Source: Typhlomys cinereus (lineage: Eukaryota > Chordata > Mammalia > Rodentia > Platacanthomyidae). Taken from it: a stretch of DNA of 64,000 nt. Below the pieces are notes generated by a model that made no database searches, had not been told where the DNA came from, and saw only the letters and a list, made by a program, of their open reading frames with translations. This document shows, one piece after another, positions 11,801-25,100 of this stretch (position 1 is the stretch's first letter; every line of letters starts with the position of its first letter). A program made the translations under genes and the position numbers. The stretch is from the NCBI GenBank assembly GCA_023101885.1, contig JALPQD010000303.1, forward strand, positions 1,383,786-1,447,785, given 5' to 3'.

Positions 11801-14592
11801 TACTTGTGAGAGTCTCACCAAATACAGTTGGTAGCTTTGACCTTGTCCATTTTACCAACACACAAAATGGGATTCTTCGAAGTTCAAGAGATCGTCCGAC
11901 CTACATGGTGACTAAGCAATAGGCAGAGGCAGAACTAGGCTCAGGTCTAGCTTCTTCCAAACCCCTTTCTGCCTTGTGGTGAGACCTATTTCAGGTGAGG
12001 CGGGAACCTATCCTTTAGGTATCAACCAGGGACAGAACAAGAGGGAGGATGCAAAATTAGAGGTCTCCAAGAAAGGAAGGCATGGCCCCTAGTGAGTCTG
12101 ACACGTGTGACTCCTTGACAGCATAGAACACTTGAGTGTCATACCATGAGGCTTCAAATTGCCCCATTCATCGCCTAGATGGAGAATGATGATCAAGGAA
12201 CTAACATAACATGCTCATAGCACACAACTGAATCAAATTAAAATAAGATATCCAGTTATGAGAGACTAATTAATCCCACCACATGCACACATATACATAC
12301 GCATGCACACATGTGTGCTCACACACAAACACACGTACACACAATCCCAGAGAAATCCATGACTGTACATTCAATATGTAAAGAATGTCTCCATCAAAAA
12401 GTAACCATGGAGGGGATCAAGCTGCTTAAAAACTAAAAGTCATTAGGTATAAGTTGCAGGTCAGTGTGAACTACAGTAGGACCTTGTCTCCAAAAGAGAC
12501 TAAAAGTCAAAGTGAGTTCTTTCATTTTATTTTTCTTGAACTAAACAATTATCCAAAAGTTTCTTTAACTTCTTTTTATGTAGGTCATGGTTTAGGCATG
12601 AGATAGGCAATCTTTTTCTTTTTTTTTTTTTTTTTTTTTTTTTTGCCTCTCGAAGCAGTTTTTATATTCCTTTTCAGAAGAAAAGAAGAAAAATTCTTAA
12701 AGCAGAAATCAGGAGGGAGAAAGCTTTCTTAAACACAGCTGGGAACAATGAATCGATGAGGTCTTTGCAATTCCTGGATCTGTTGAGATTGTTATTATTA
12801 GAATCTTGTAGGAGGCAAATGTGTGATCTTGCAGGAGGGTTTAATGCCGCCGACATCTTTCCAATTCTTTAAAAATAATCAATTCTCAATATTTGATGGG
12901 AATTAGTCTGTTAGTCTAAGATTTAGTAAAATCAAATAAAAGATGACATGAACGATGATTTTTAAAATGCAATGCTCAAGCCAGTGAGTACATAGGGATC
13001 TAGAAGAAAAAGATTGTTTATCTATGTACTTGGTATCCTACGCTAGAAGCTGTGTAATACACCAAGACCTGAGTATTTAATGGTGAGCAACAGCACATGA
13101 AAATTTTTTCCATCAGGGATTTTATATTCAAAAAGGAACAGATGGCAGATCAAGTCACCAGAGGAGAGTCTATGAAGAGCTATTTGCAGAACAGTAGACT
13201 GGCTTAAGAGAAACTAACAAGAAATGGTGGAACATTAATGATCTCCCAAAAGTGGAAGCTATCTCTCCCTTGGGAGGGAGGAGACCCAAAACTAAAGCAG
13301 TCACTGGACTGTAAAATGTAGAAAAAAAATTCCATAGAATGTGTGGCCTTGGAAGAGGAATGAAACTGTTTCCTATCCCTGACTCCTGTACTTCTTTTTT
13401 TTTCATCATCTCTTTTCCTAATCATACAAGCTCAATAGGTACCCCTGTCCTCTTCCTCCCTCCTCCCTCCCTAGTTCCCCCCCTTGTATTCTTCTCCTTT
13501 TCCCCCTTCCTTTCACCACCCTCCCTTCCTCCTCCTCTTCCATTGTCTTCCCCTTCCTCTCTCCCACCCCCTGGAACATCCTTTTGTGTGACTGGAGATG
13601 GACAATTCTTAATCTAGCACTTAGTTTCTTGGTTAGAAACTCCAACAAACCTCGGTTGCACGATGATACTTCAGGTTAGTCAGGAAGGGCTTCTTGAGAG
13701 AATTTGGTCTGAATCAGATCACTGCAGGAAAAGAGTGGGGTAGGCCTAGAGAACTTAGAACATTTATGTCCATGGTGTCTAGAGCAGTCAAGAAAGGGGA
13801 TGGGAAAAAGGGGAATTGGGATTGAGTCTTGCAGACCAAGTAGCTAGGGGGGATTGAATGGAGGCAGAGTTCGAGTTAGGCTGGAGTTCAGGGTCATGTA
13901 AGAAGCCAAGTTTCCTGTCTGCAAAGCAAGTGGGTGAGACCAGCCACATAGCCAACTGGCTCCCGCAGCTGCTGACTCATTCTCTGCCTGGGGCCCACCC
14001 ACTCTATCTTGGAGCCAGTTTCCTCAGTGCTCCTCCCTGATGCTCTCTCCAGACCTGCTGCAGGGCTGGGCTAGGAACTAATTATGACCTGTGCAGAACT
14101 TTGAAATGCTCGGCTTTTCGCCAGAGGTGACCCTACCAATTAGTATTCTGGTGACTGGAGTAACTGACTCAGGAGATGGAGAGGGACTACACATCGTCTA
14201 CTTCCAAAGAGACCCTAAGTGTACCTGATTCTTCAGTGACAACACAGGACATCCCAGAAGGGGTTTAAAGCCTACCCCTAGTTAAGAGCCAAGAAAGTCT
14301 GGGTGGCCTATTCGGGGCCAGGATCCTCCTATGTTCAGATTTTCTCTCTCATAAGCATTGGCAAATTCATAGATTTTTCAAAGAGAAAACAGAACTAACA
14401 AGCTGGGGAAAGCTGTGAGAGTCCTAGCCTGGCCTCTCTCTCTTGCAACTGAAATAATACAAGTTTCATGGACTCTGGAAGGCACCTTTCAGTTCATTTG
14501 GTTTTCACTTTCCCAGTAATGAAAGATACAAAAGGACCAAGATACGCAAGTGTCAAGGCAACATACTGGTTCTCTCCTCTCTTTCTCAATTG

Positions 14593-14647
<55 letters not shown>

Positions 14648-15087
14648 CTACTGGGATTTGGAACCTAGGTGTCACTCATGCTAGGAAAATACTGTATTAT
14701 CCAGCTATATCCCAATCTCTTTCATAATGGAAAAATTCAAACCTACACAAAATTAGGAAGAAAGCATCCATCGCCAACTCCAACTTAAGGCTGGTTTCAT
14801 TTCAGCTCTGACACCCTCCATCACAGATTACATCCCACACATTGCATCCTTTGATATCAATTTCACCCACAAATATTTCCCACATCTCTAAAACAAATGG
14901 AGTAGAACGCAGGTTTCCTGAGTCCTCATCCAGTGTTCTTTCTATGCTGTATCACATTTGTGTTCCTTATTCTAGAACCATGCCTTAAGTTGAACGAATG
15001 AATGATGAATAGATGAAGGAAAGAATGGCAATATTTCACCTTGATTTTTTCCAAGATATTAGTTGTTCAAAGTTTAAGTGATCTTTT

Positions 15088-15151
<64 letters not shown>

Positions 15152-18100
15152 GAAAACCATGGATCCATAGACATATCCTCTGCAAACTGGACTTCTAGCC
15201 TTCATTTGCTGGTGATCGGCTGTGAGTGTAGCACAGAACTGCTATGTGGATCAAGAGTGATCAAACATGGCTTGTTAGAGCATCTCTGAACCAAAAGCCA
15301 CCTGCTTCCCCAAAGAGGATATGCTACAACTGCCATCACAGAACAGCCTGCTCCATGTCTTCTTTCCTCATCTCCCCACTTTGTGTTCTATGAGTCACTC
15401 TTATCAGAAAGATGCAGTTGTGATTCATTTGATGGGGGATGTTTCTGTCTAGATCAACACCAATGATGACGGCGGCGTGCTTGCTGGAAATTGGAGTGGA
15501 AGTTACACAGGTGGCCGTGACCCAAGAAACTGGAATGGTAGTGTGGAGATCCTCAAGGAGTGGAAAAAATCTGGCTTCAAACCAGTCCGATATGGCCAGT
15601 GCTGGGTTTTTGCAGGGACCCTCAACACAGGTAACTTGGGTGTGATGTGTTTTGAGGGAGTCAGAGGGCAGTACTATCTCCACTACAACCAGAGTCCTTA
15701 CATCGGATTTTACTTTGGATTTTAGTGATGCGGGCCTTGGGGGTTCCCTCCCGGGTGATCACCAACTTTAACTCAGCTCATGACACAGATCGAAACCTCA
15801 GTGTGGATGTGTACTATGACCCCATGGGAAACCCTCTGGACAAAGGCAGTGACAGTGTTTGGTAAGTAACCGACTACTTCCCTAAATACAACATCAAGTT
15901 TGAACAACTTCTTGCCCTTACCATCCCCGGAGACCCAGCTCCACACTAAAACTGCGAGGGAAGCAATGTGCCAGCCAGTGGTTCCAAGCAGAAATCTGGT
16001 CAATGCTAATCACTCACCTTCAGGACCTACACATCTCCCCTTGTGAGCTGCAGTTTTACTTTGCTTTCCTCAGAAGGTTGCAGTAAAGGACATGATCAGA
16101 ACTCCATAAGACCACCTGGGTTTATAAAATCCATTAGACCTGATGCTACTTGAGAAGTTAAAAGTTGAACTCTCGATTTTCCAGAAAGAAATAAAAATTG
16201 ATCTCATTTCGGGCAGCCCAAATAATTTCAAAGTTTTCTTTCTTTGCTGAGGGCAGAGAATGTTTTGTTTCATCATTGCTTGTCTTACTTTTTGTGGTTT
16301 TATTTTTAAGACAGGGAATTGCTCTGTAGCCCAAACTAACTCTCAAATTCAGGATCCTCTTACCTCAGCCTCCTAGTATTGAAATTCAGATATGAAACAA
16401 CATATCCAGCTTAAGATTTTTCTTAAGCAGGATAAGAAAATCAACAAGTTTTCACTTATATATATTTGTTATCTACATTAACAGGATGAAAACTTATCTT
16501 TATTACAGACTATAGATGAAAATAAGAAATTATACATGTATTTGGGCATTAATATATTTCTAACCATAAATATGCCATAGATACATTTATCTCTATAGAT
16601 ACATATATGTAATGTATAATGGACTCCAAGTAGAAATAGTTTCTATAAAATTTCTGACCATAAGATTCTACAGAGCAATACATATGTACAACACACACAC
16701 ACATGTATATACACACTACACACACACACACGTATATAACAAGTTACAATTATACCACATGCCGAGTTATTAGATGACAACTGAAAATAATATATATTTT
16801 TACATAAAGATATAGATATCTATGTGTACCTCTATATAAAGGGTCACAACATGTCAATAATCATTGCTTTAATGCATTGCAAAGACACACTTATAATTGC
16901 AATATATGTAGCTAGATAGCTTTATAGTAAATGTCATTTTATTTACAGTTTTCAACTTACAGGTGGCTTATATAACATATTCCTTACTATTATTATTATT
17001 ACCAGAATAATAAGATTAGATTGCTTGAAACTGTTTAATATAACTAATACATTAAAATAAAATACAGAAATTAGTGGGGAAAGCTATTAGTAAAAATAAA
17101 CAACAGCCCTGTGCCACAACTGAACTAATTAAAGTGTCTCTTCCCTGTAAAGAATGAATTTATGCATTTCACCTAAGGTCATGTGAATTTCATGGGATTG
17201 GGGTTTTAAGATTTTTTTTCTTGCTCTGAAAATACACAGCTTTTTTTTTTTTTCTTGTTCTGCAAATACACAGCTTTCAGCTTCTCACAAAAGAGTGTTT
17301 CTCTCTCTCTCTTTTTTACATTCTAAGTCTTTATTTACTTCACTTTTGCATGCATTAAACATAGGGAGTAGGTTCCAGCAGCTGAGACCGCTTCCCACCA
17401 GTTCTTACAAAGTGTGCTGCTCTGGGCGGAACAATCTGGACACATCAGCTGAACCCTCTTTTCTCTGTGACTTTCTTCTTTTTCTGATCATTCTCCTTCA
17501 CCCATTTCAGGAAGCTATCTTGCTCTTAGAGTGCTTAATCTGTTCAATCCACACATGAATTCTCTTGGCAAGAATCTTCCCGTTCACTCGCCGTTCACCA
17601 CAACAGCAGCCACATGTGTAGGCTCTTCCAGTTTTGCCATGGTAACAATTATGGGGCATTCCTTTGTGGACCCATTCCCTTGACATCTACACCATCACCC
17701 TTATAGAGTCACATTGCATGCAGTCAAAGGAACAACTTGTGTTTCTTGCAAGGTCTAGAAAACATATCATTATTCTTTCCTTTCGTGTTTGTCATTTGGT
17801 GAATTACTGAAGATGGGTGCTCCAGCTGAATGGATGAGTCTTTGTCTTCTTTTTGGTTTTTTGCTGTATGGGATCTGATATCCCACAACAATCAGTTCTG
17901 AATACCAGGTCCTTATAAGGACAGCTTAGGTTTGCACAGAACCCTTTGTTCTGAATCTTGTGTGCTATAAATGTTTGAAGGCTTTACTTTAGAACTTTGT
18001 CCAGATCTGTCCAAAGGGATAGAAGGTGAGATTCAGTAAGGTGAGGCACAAGGAAATACTTACCTGTAACAGCAGCAATGACTAGTAATACATAGGTAAT

Positions 18101-21100
18101 GCTCTCAGTGACAGTATTCAGGCTCTACAGATCATGAGGTCCACACAATTATTTCATTACTTTTAGACCCATCTTGCAGTAGGAAGAACTGAGGCACTGA
18201 AAGTTTGGATAATTTTCCCAAAAGAACATAATTAGAAGGTTACGGTGATTTAAACACAGGCAGATTTGTATCAGAGTATGCCAGTGAATGTTGCTATTGT
18301 TCCTGACCAAGGACTGAGAGATCTGACAGTTCTTACCTGGATATTTTCCAGGAATTTGACAGGATACCATTTGGATCTGGTTAGGTTGGGTGCTGTCTGG
18401 CCCACTCAGGTGGACAAACTAGGTTCCTTGGTTTAGTGTAGATGGTAAATGTCACTACTTTGTAAAATCAAGCATGTCTCAGATGCTCCACAAAGAAAAA
18501 TGACTTGCTCAAAGTCACATTGTAACCAAGATAGAGTTGAGATACAATTATCCTTGAATAGGACTCTGCCAACCCAAAGAACATTAGGACTAGAGGTGCT
18601 CTTAGAGAGGGTCATTTGAGAAAGAACAACAAAAGGCCCAGGAGAATCATTCCCGGTCTTCTGTCACTGTGAGTTCCACATCTACATACTCAACTAACTG
18701 TGGACTCAAAATGCAATTAGGCCACCACGGTTTGTCTGTCTGAACATGAACAGATGCTTTTTCTTGTCATCGTTCTCCAAATAGTATCTTGTAGCTATTT
18801 ACATCGCATTTATATTTTATCAGGCATTGTAAGTGTCCGAGGGATGATGTTACAGTGTATGTGTAGCTGATGTGAAATGCTATAATCATTTTATGCAAGG
18901 AATTTAAGAGTTGGTACTTAGAGAATTCTGGAACCAGTCCTCTGTGTATATCAATGGAAGGACTGTGACTTGTCTAAGCTAGAGATATTTAGGCATTCTC
19001 ACAACTATATGACACTACATAAGTCCCTTAATTATTTTTTTAATTACTTACCTGAAAATTGACAAGCAAGGTGAGGAATTCTCTGCAGTTTGTTTTTGAA
19101 GTCTTCCTTAATCACACTCACCAATGGAGTGCACACACTCTTCCACAGATGCCCACATTTTGGCCTAAGAGGCCCTCAGCTTTAGAGTCTTCACTTTCTT
19201 TGGGGGCAGGGTACTTTTGGGGAGCTTGGTTTGAAATGGTGTTTTGAAACAGTTTTTGCTTGGGCTCCTGTGAAGGAGGGCTCTGGAAATTGTTCATCAC
19301 TGAACATTGGCCAAATTATTTGGAACTAGCTGGCCAAGGTTATCTTGATGACTCTCATCCTCTGTTTCTACATTCACAGAGCTGAGTCTAGTTGTAGACT
19401 TTGCACAGCTCCAATGTAGGAAGGGATCACCCTACCCTACCTTGGAGTGGAGTTGGAAAACATCTCCAAAGCAGAGCTATTGTTGGCCTTCTATGCCTTG
19501 CTTCAGCAGGGCCCCTGGCTCTTAATGCAGTCTCTGTGCACAGAGCTCTGCCTTTGAATACTTGCCCCCACTAACCCTTTATCACTTGATTTACACTGAA
19601 GACACCAAGGCTGCCAGAATGGCCTTGTCCCCTGAAAAACAATTCAACTCAGCAAGCATGACTGAGTATAACTTTGCACTGGGACACTGGGTGGTTAGAA
19701 GGATCGAAAGCAGGGGCCATATTATATTAGTTTATACTACATAAAAAAAAAAACAGTGATGCGGCTGGACAGATGGCTCGGGAGATAAGCCTTTGCCTTG
19801 CAAGCAAAAGAACCTGAGTTTGGATTCCAGATCTCACATAAAAGCACAATCAGAAGTAGTAGCAGTCTGAATCTGTGGCCCTGGAAAGCAGAACTGGGGA
19901 ACCCCAGAAAAAGTCAGAGTGACTCCTGAATTCACTCTTGGGCCTCCACAGGCACACATACTCAAGTATCCTCTTCTACACACAACCGACTCAATCACAC
20001 ACAGTCACACACAGCCATATACATGCACACATAGCCACACATCAACACATGCATGCATGCATACACACATATACACTAGTGATTATGGAGTAGAAAAAAG
20101 AAAGTCATTGGATGATATGCAAGACTCGGTGGTTGCAGAGGTCTGTGTGGCACAAACCGCGTGTCTAAAGATGCCCTGGTGAGGCAGGACCTGAGTTGTG
20201 TTTGGAGTCTACTTACAGGTTCTTTTTACCCTAGGAGTTCAAAAGAGAGTAGAGCTCAGTGCTTCCTCTAGAACAATGTTTTGTAAACTTTCAAGTTTAC
20301 ATGAGGATTAATGTAGGTGGGGAGCTGGTGTGAGTCTGTGAATATTAATAAATTCTGCAGGTGTTTTTGATGCTGAAAGACTGTCTTTTCCACAAGTTTC
20401 TGTCCTGATACCCATAAGATATAAAGAGCCTGAAGTTAGCAGGGAAAGGAAGTGTATTCACAATCATAAATGCAAACTGTGATTTCCACGATAATATACG
20501 TTCCTAATATGTAGGGCTAAAGTGGCCACTTTTAAATGAATATTTTTTGGCAAAGATAAGATACATTAGTTATTTGCACTGTCTTAAAATTCACAGCTTG
20601 CAAATAAACATTGAAACACAGATAGTGTGCACATCATTTTTTAAAAAATCAACCCACCTTTCCCTTAGTGTTCTCTGACAGAAACAAAATATGAGATGGT
20701 ACTCTCACCACCTCCTCATCCTTCAGTATGCCCTTTGCCCACCTATGGCCGTCACCGCACACCTCCAGCTTTGATTTGGAGGCAGGGTATTGTGGTTCTG
20801 TAACTCACAATCGCCTGCTTCAGCTTCCCAAGTGTGCATGTGTGTACCTCCACGCACACTTTAACTTGATCTTCTTATTTCATGATTCATGTTAGAGCTC
20901 TCTCTTTGTGAAACACCAGATTGGTTTCACTTATTCTTATTTACAACTGTGTGGTATTCTGTTTATGACTGTGGAACACAAAATCTGTCTATTTTTTATT
21001 GATGAACTTTTCTTCCAACATTTTCGCTATTACAAGCAATGCTGGAGTGAGCACCTCAGTTCCCCCCCCACACACACACACAGGAAAGTTCCTAGAGATA

Positions 21101-22139
21101 GAAATACTGGCTCAGTGAGTATAAACATTTTTGGAGATTTTTTTATACTCTTTGCCAAATTGCCTTCCACAAAGGTCATACCAATTTAAACTCCCATGTG
21201 TGCTGTATATTATGATTGTTTTCTCACCTGGAAGGGACAACAATACATTGCACATCATCCTAGGTGCTTCTCTCTGCCAGTCTTGTAGGTATAATACATG
21301 CATCAGTATAATGGTTTCTCTTTGTCATTTTAATCTTTCAATAACAGGAAGGTTAAACAACTGTCATCATCAGTCATCGTTTGCATTTCTTATGAAAACT
21401 GCCTACTCATTGCCCTTTATTGGCATGTTTTTTGTTTCATTTTTATTGATTTGTGAGTACTTTACAGTAGTAATATGGTGAGTCTTTGCCAAACACATAT
21501 GTTGTACCTATTTACTCTAGTTTATTGATTTTTTCTCCATCATTTTAAAGGGTCAATTAATTTTTATTTTTGTAATTTGACAGTTTCATAAAAGAATACA
21601 ATGAATTTGTGACATTTTCACCACTTGCTACCCAATCCTCTCCCTGCTCATTTTCCCATTGCAAACTTTTGTTTTCTCAGTCATCCTCCTACTTCATGTC
21701 TTTGTGTGTATGTAACCCACTCAGATTCATCTAGGATTCCTACACTTGCTGGATCTTGGATAATATACTAAGCTATCTTCAAATGTATTCATTCTTTCCT
21801 CTGTCAAATCCATCGTCATAGCAAATTTATTCATTTAACTATTTGACTTCAGATATCAGAGGAATTTACAGTTAAATTTTTTTCATTTAATTTTTAAAAA
21901 CTATTTTCTGGGCTGGAGAGATGGCTCAGGGGTTAAGACTCTGTCTCTCAAGCAGAAGGTCCTGAGTTCAGATCCCAGTTCCACATTAAAAAAAAAAAAA
22001 AAAAACCCTCCAGGTGGAAATAGTGGCAACCTGTATTTCCAGCCCTGGTGGGCGGAGCCTGGAAACTCCCAGAGTGTAGCAAAAAGAAGGTAGAAGCGAT
22101 CCAGGATGATTCCCCAAGTCACCCTTCGTCCTCCACAGG

Positions 22140-22180
<41 letters not shown>

Positions 22181-25100
22181 AAAGTTTTAAAATGTTTAAA
22201 AACAATTTTTAAAAATATTTTCTACTTCTTTACTAAGACTTTCCTATCATCCTTATGAACATATTTCTCTTTATTTCTTTGAGCATCTTTAGATACTTTA
22301 AAGTCCTTGTCTAGTAACTTCAATATGTGGATTATTTTAGGATTCACTCTTCTGGCTTTATCCTTCAGGATAAGTTACATTTTCTTTTTGTAAGGTGAGC
22401 TACTTTGTCTCCTACTGAAGACGTTGAATATGACTCTACTCTTCTATTATGTGTTAGCAGAAACTTGAGTGGATCCAGCCACAAGCAGCTTCACTGTGGC
22501 AGAGCAGTCCCAGCCTCACTTCCATCTCTTCATCTTATAAAGAATCACTTGGTCTGTCTCATGCATGCATGGTTCAGAGTCACTCAGATGTTTGATCAGA
22601 GTTTATCAATATTTTGGGGGTTTATGTCAGATTTTTTTCAGAGTACTCTATACTCTTCAGAGCCCCTGGTCTACCAAGCCGTGCTTTCTATGTTCTTAGA
22701 TATGAACTTTCTATCTGTATGTTTTACTAACCTGCACTTTGCTGTTCTTGGGGCAAAGTGCAGTTTACCCTGCGCTGGACACTTTCCTCCCACTTTCAAA
22801 TTTCTAAAATCTTTCCACTTTGTTTACTTTTGGGTAGTTTTCTTTTCTTTTCTCTTTTCTTTCCTTTTTTCTTTTCTGTTCTCTTTTCTTTCCTTTTTTC
22901 TTTTCTTTTCAGAAACCATTGCTACATGCAAAAGCATCTATTGTTAAGATTTTATCCTTCACGCCAAAAACAGGCTTATAAGGCTTTTACTTGTGTTTGA
23001 ACAGCAAGATTTCTGTAGCAGTAGAACAGGGAACGGGCCGGCATTAGAAGTGAGGGGTAGAATGAATGTGATTCTGGTCATTGGCTGTACCGGCGAGGGA
23101 CAGTGACAGAGGCTTGCAGACCTGTGTACAGGCAATGCTGTTGATGAAGAACATTTCAGGACTGGTCTATTTTGTTCCAGAATTCAGACCTCAATCAAGA
23201 GATCAAGGGGCTCTTAACCAGACCTAAAACTCCTGTGATATAGAAGTGATCCCACAAAAGAACAGAAAAGAAAAGAAAAAAAAAAGAGAAAGTCCTGTGG
23301 TTTTGCCTGCTGGGAGGCTGGTACTATTCTGAATTCATTATGAGGCTCAGAAAGGTGGTAAATCATGATAGACAAAGCCCCAGTTTTGGAGTCAGACATA
23401 CCAGGATCTACATCTTGGCCTTTAACTATGCAGTGTCTCTGAATCTCAAATCACAGTCCAGGAGAATTTTAGAGAGACAACACCTACCAAAGCTAGCAGA
23501 ATAGCTGGCAGGGGGTCAACCCACTCAGGGAGGATCGGGGTCAGAGATGTGGCACTGACACTCACCTGCCATATGGCCTTCTGTCTGCAGGAATTTCCAT
23601 GTCTGGAATGAAGGCTGGTTTGTGCGGAATGACCTGGGACCCGCATACAATGGATGGCAGGTGCTGGATGCCACTCCCCAGGAGAGGAGCCAAGGTGACC
23701 TTTGCCAGCACTACTCTGAGCTTTGCCCCATTGTGTATAGGAGAACAGTGACATAGGAAGTCCCCAAATCCTTCTCTAGCCTCACTGTACACAATGATAT
23801 GAAAACAAAAAAAAATAGTTTTTAATAGATTTCCTTTCCTTGTATTGTGTAACTCAGACTATTTAAATGAACACTTCCCTTGTACCATTCCAGCTTCTGC
23901 TACCACTGATATGGCACTGATGTATATTAAGAAACAAGAGAAAGTCACCTTCCCTGTGGCAGTGACTTTCATCACTACCAGCCCAGGAACCTTGTGACTT
24001 CGCTGGCCTTATGTATTCTCTGTGCCTGGTCTCAGACAAAGGCTGCTACAGCCCCCTGTCCTTCCTGTGTACCTTCTGCCAAGCCCAGTCAGACCACCTT
24101 GCCTCTCTCCCGGGCCTGTGTTCTTACTTCTGCCGCTCATCTCTTTCTCTCCCGGCAGGATGGGATCCCAGGCTCGCTGGGATTTTTTTTTTCTTTGTCT
24201 GCCTCTAATCTCTAGAGAAACCTGTCTTGTCTCTTACTTTGACTTTGATTCTTTTTTCAAGCATTGAAAAATTTAAAGAGAATATGTTCACATAGTTTAA
24301 AGTATATGAAAGTCTTTTTACACTTAGAATGAAAGTTAAGTCTTAATCCAATCCATATCTTATTAATTTATGGCCCCTGACCCCTTTACCAAAAACAAGG
24401 ATTGTTGTTGAATTTGACATTAGAGGGAACCATCTAGATATTTTCCAGTCCATTATTTTGAAATTGCAATTCATTAGTGATTATAAAATAAAGCTAACAG
24501 ATTGTGACATTTTTGAGAGATGACAGCTAAATTGAATGGAAATAAAAATAAAATATTAGGATCTAATAAGGCAGAATATTAACCTGTTAAATTTTGTTTC
24601 AGCATCACACGTGTACTAGGATTAGAGTTTATGATTTCTACAAAAAACCCTGAGTCATTCTTTCAAGTACATAAAAATTATGTGTCTTTGCTGCTTATTT
24701 GATAAAAACATGGAATAACGTTCTCTATTCCATTATACTTTGCTTTCTTTCAAATGGTTATCTTCCCAAATTCTGTATATCTGTGCCTATCTTTATCTAT
24801 CACCAACCCACGTTTAGTGCTGGAGAAGGAAGGTGAAAGTCAGGATTGGGGACTCAAGAGGAACAAAAGATCCCACTGGCTGGGTGTTCACGAAAGTCTT
24901 CCAAGGACGGGGGCCCTTCTGGGTTAGAATGAGTTACAGAGTTAGAAGAGCGGCTGCTCTCTAAGTACCACACACTCAAATCTCCTTTCATCATTGGGAA
25001 ACAGATCAACACCAGGGGATGAGCTCAGATAGACACTCAGAAGATGTTCAGTTGAGCCAGTCTTGGGGAGAGGTGGAGCTGGGCCAGTGTGTTTGGTGCA

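Noticed and set aside
22405..22947. 180-codon open frame on the plus strand in intron 7
   Set aside because: No familiar protein; its last third is a translated pyrimidine tract (Phe/Leu/Ser repeats). Not flanked by usable splice sites in phase.
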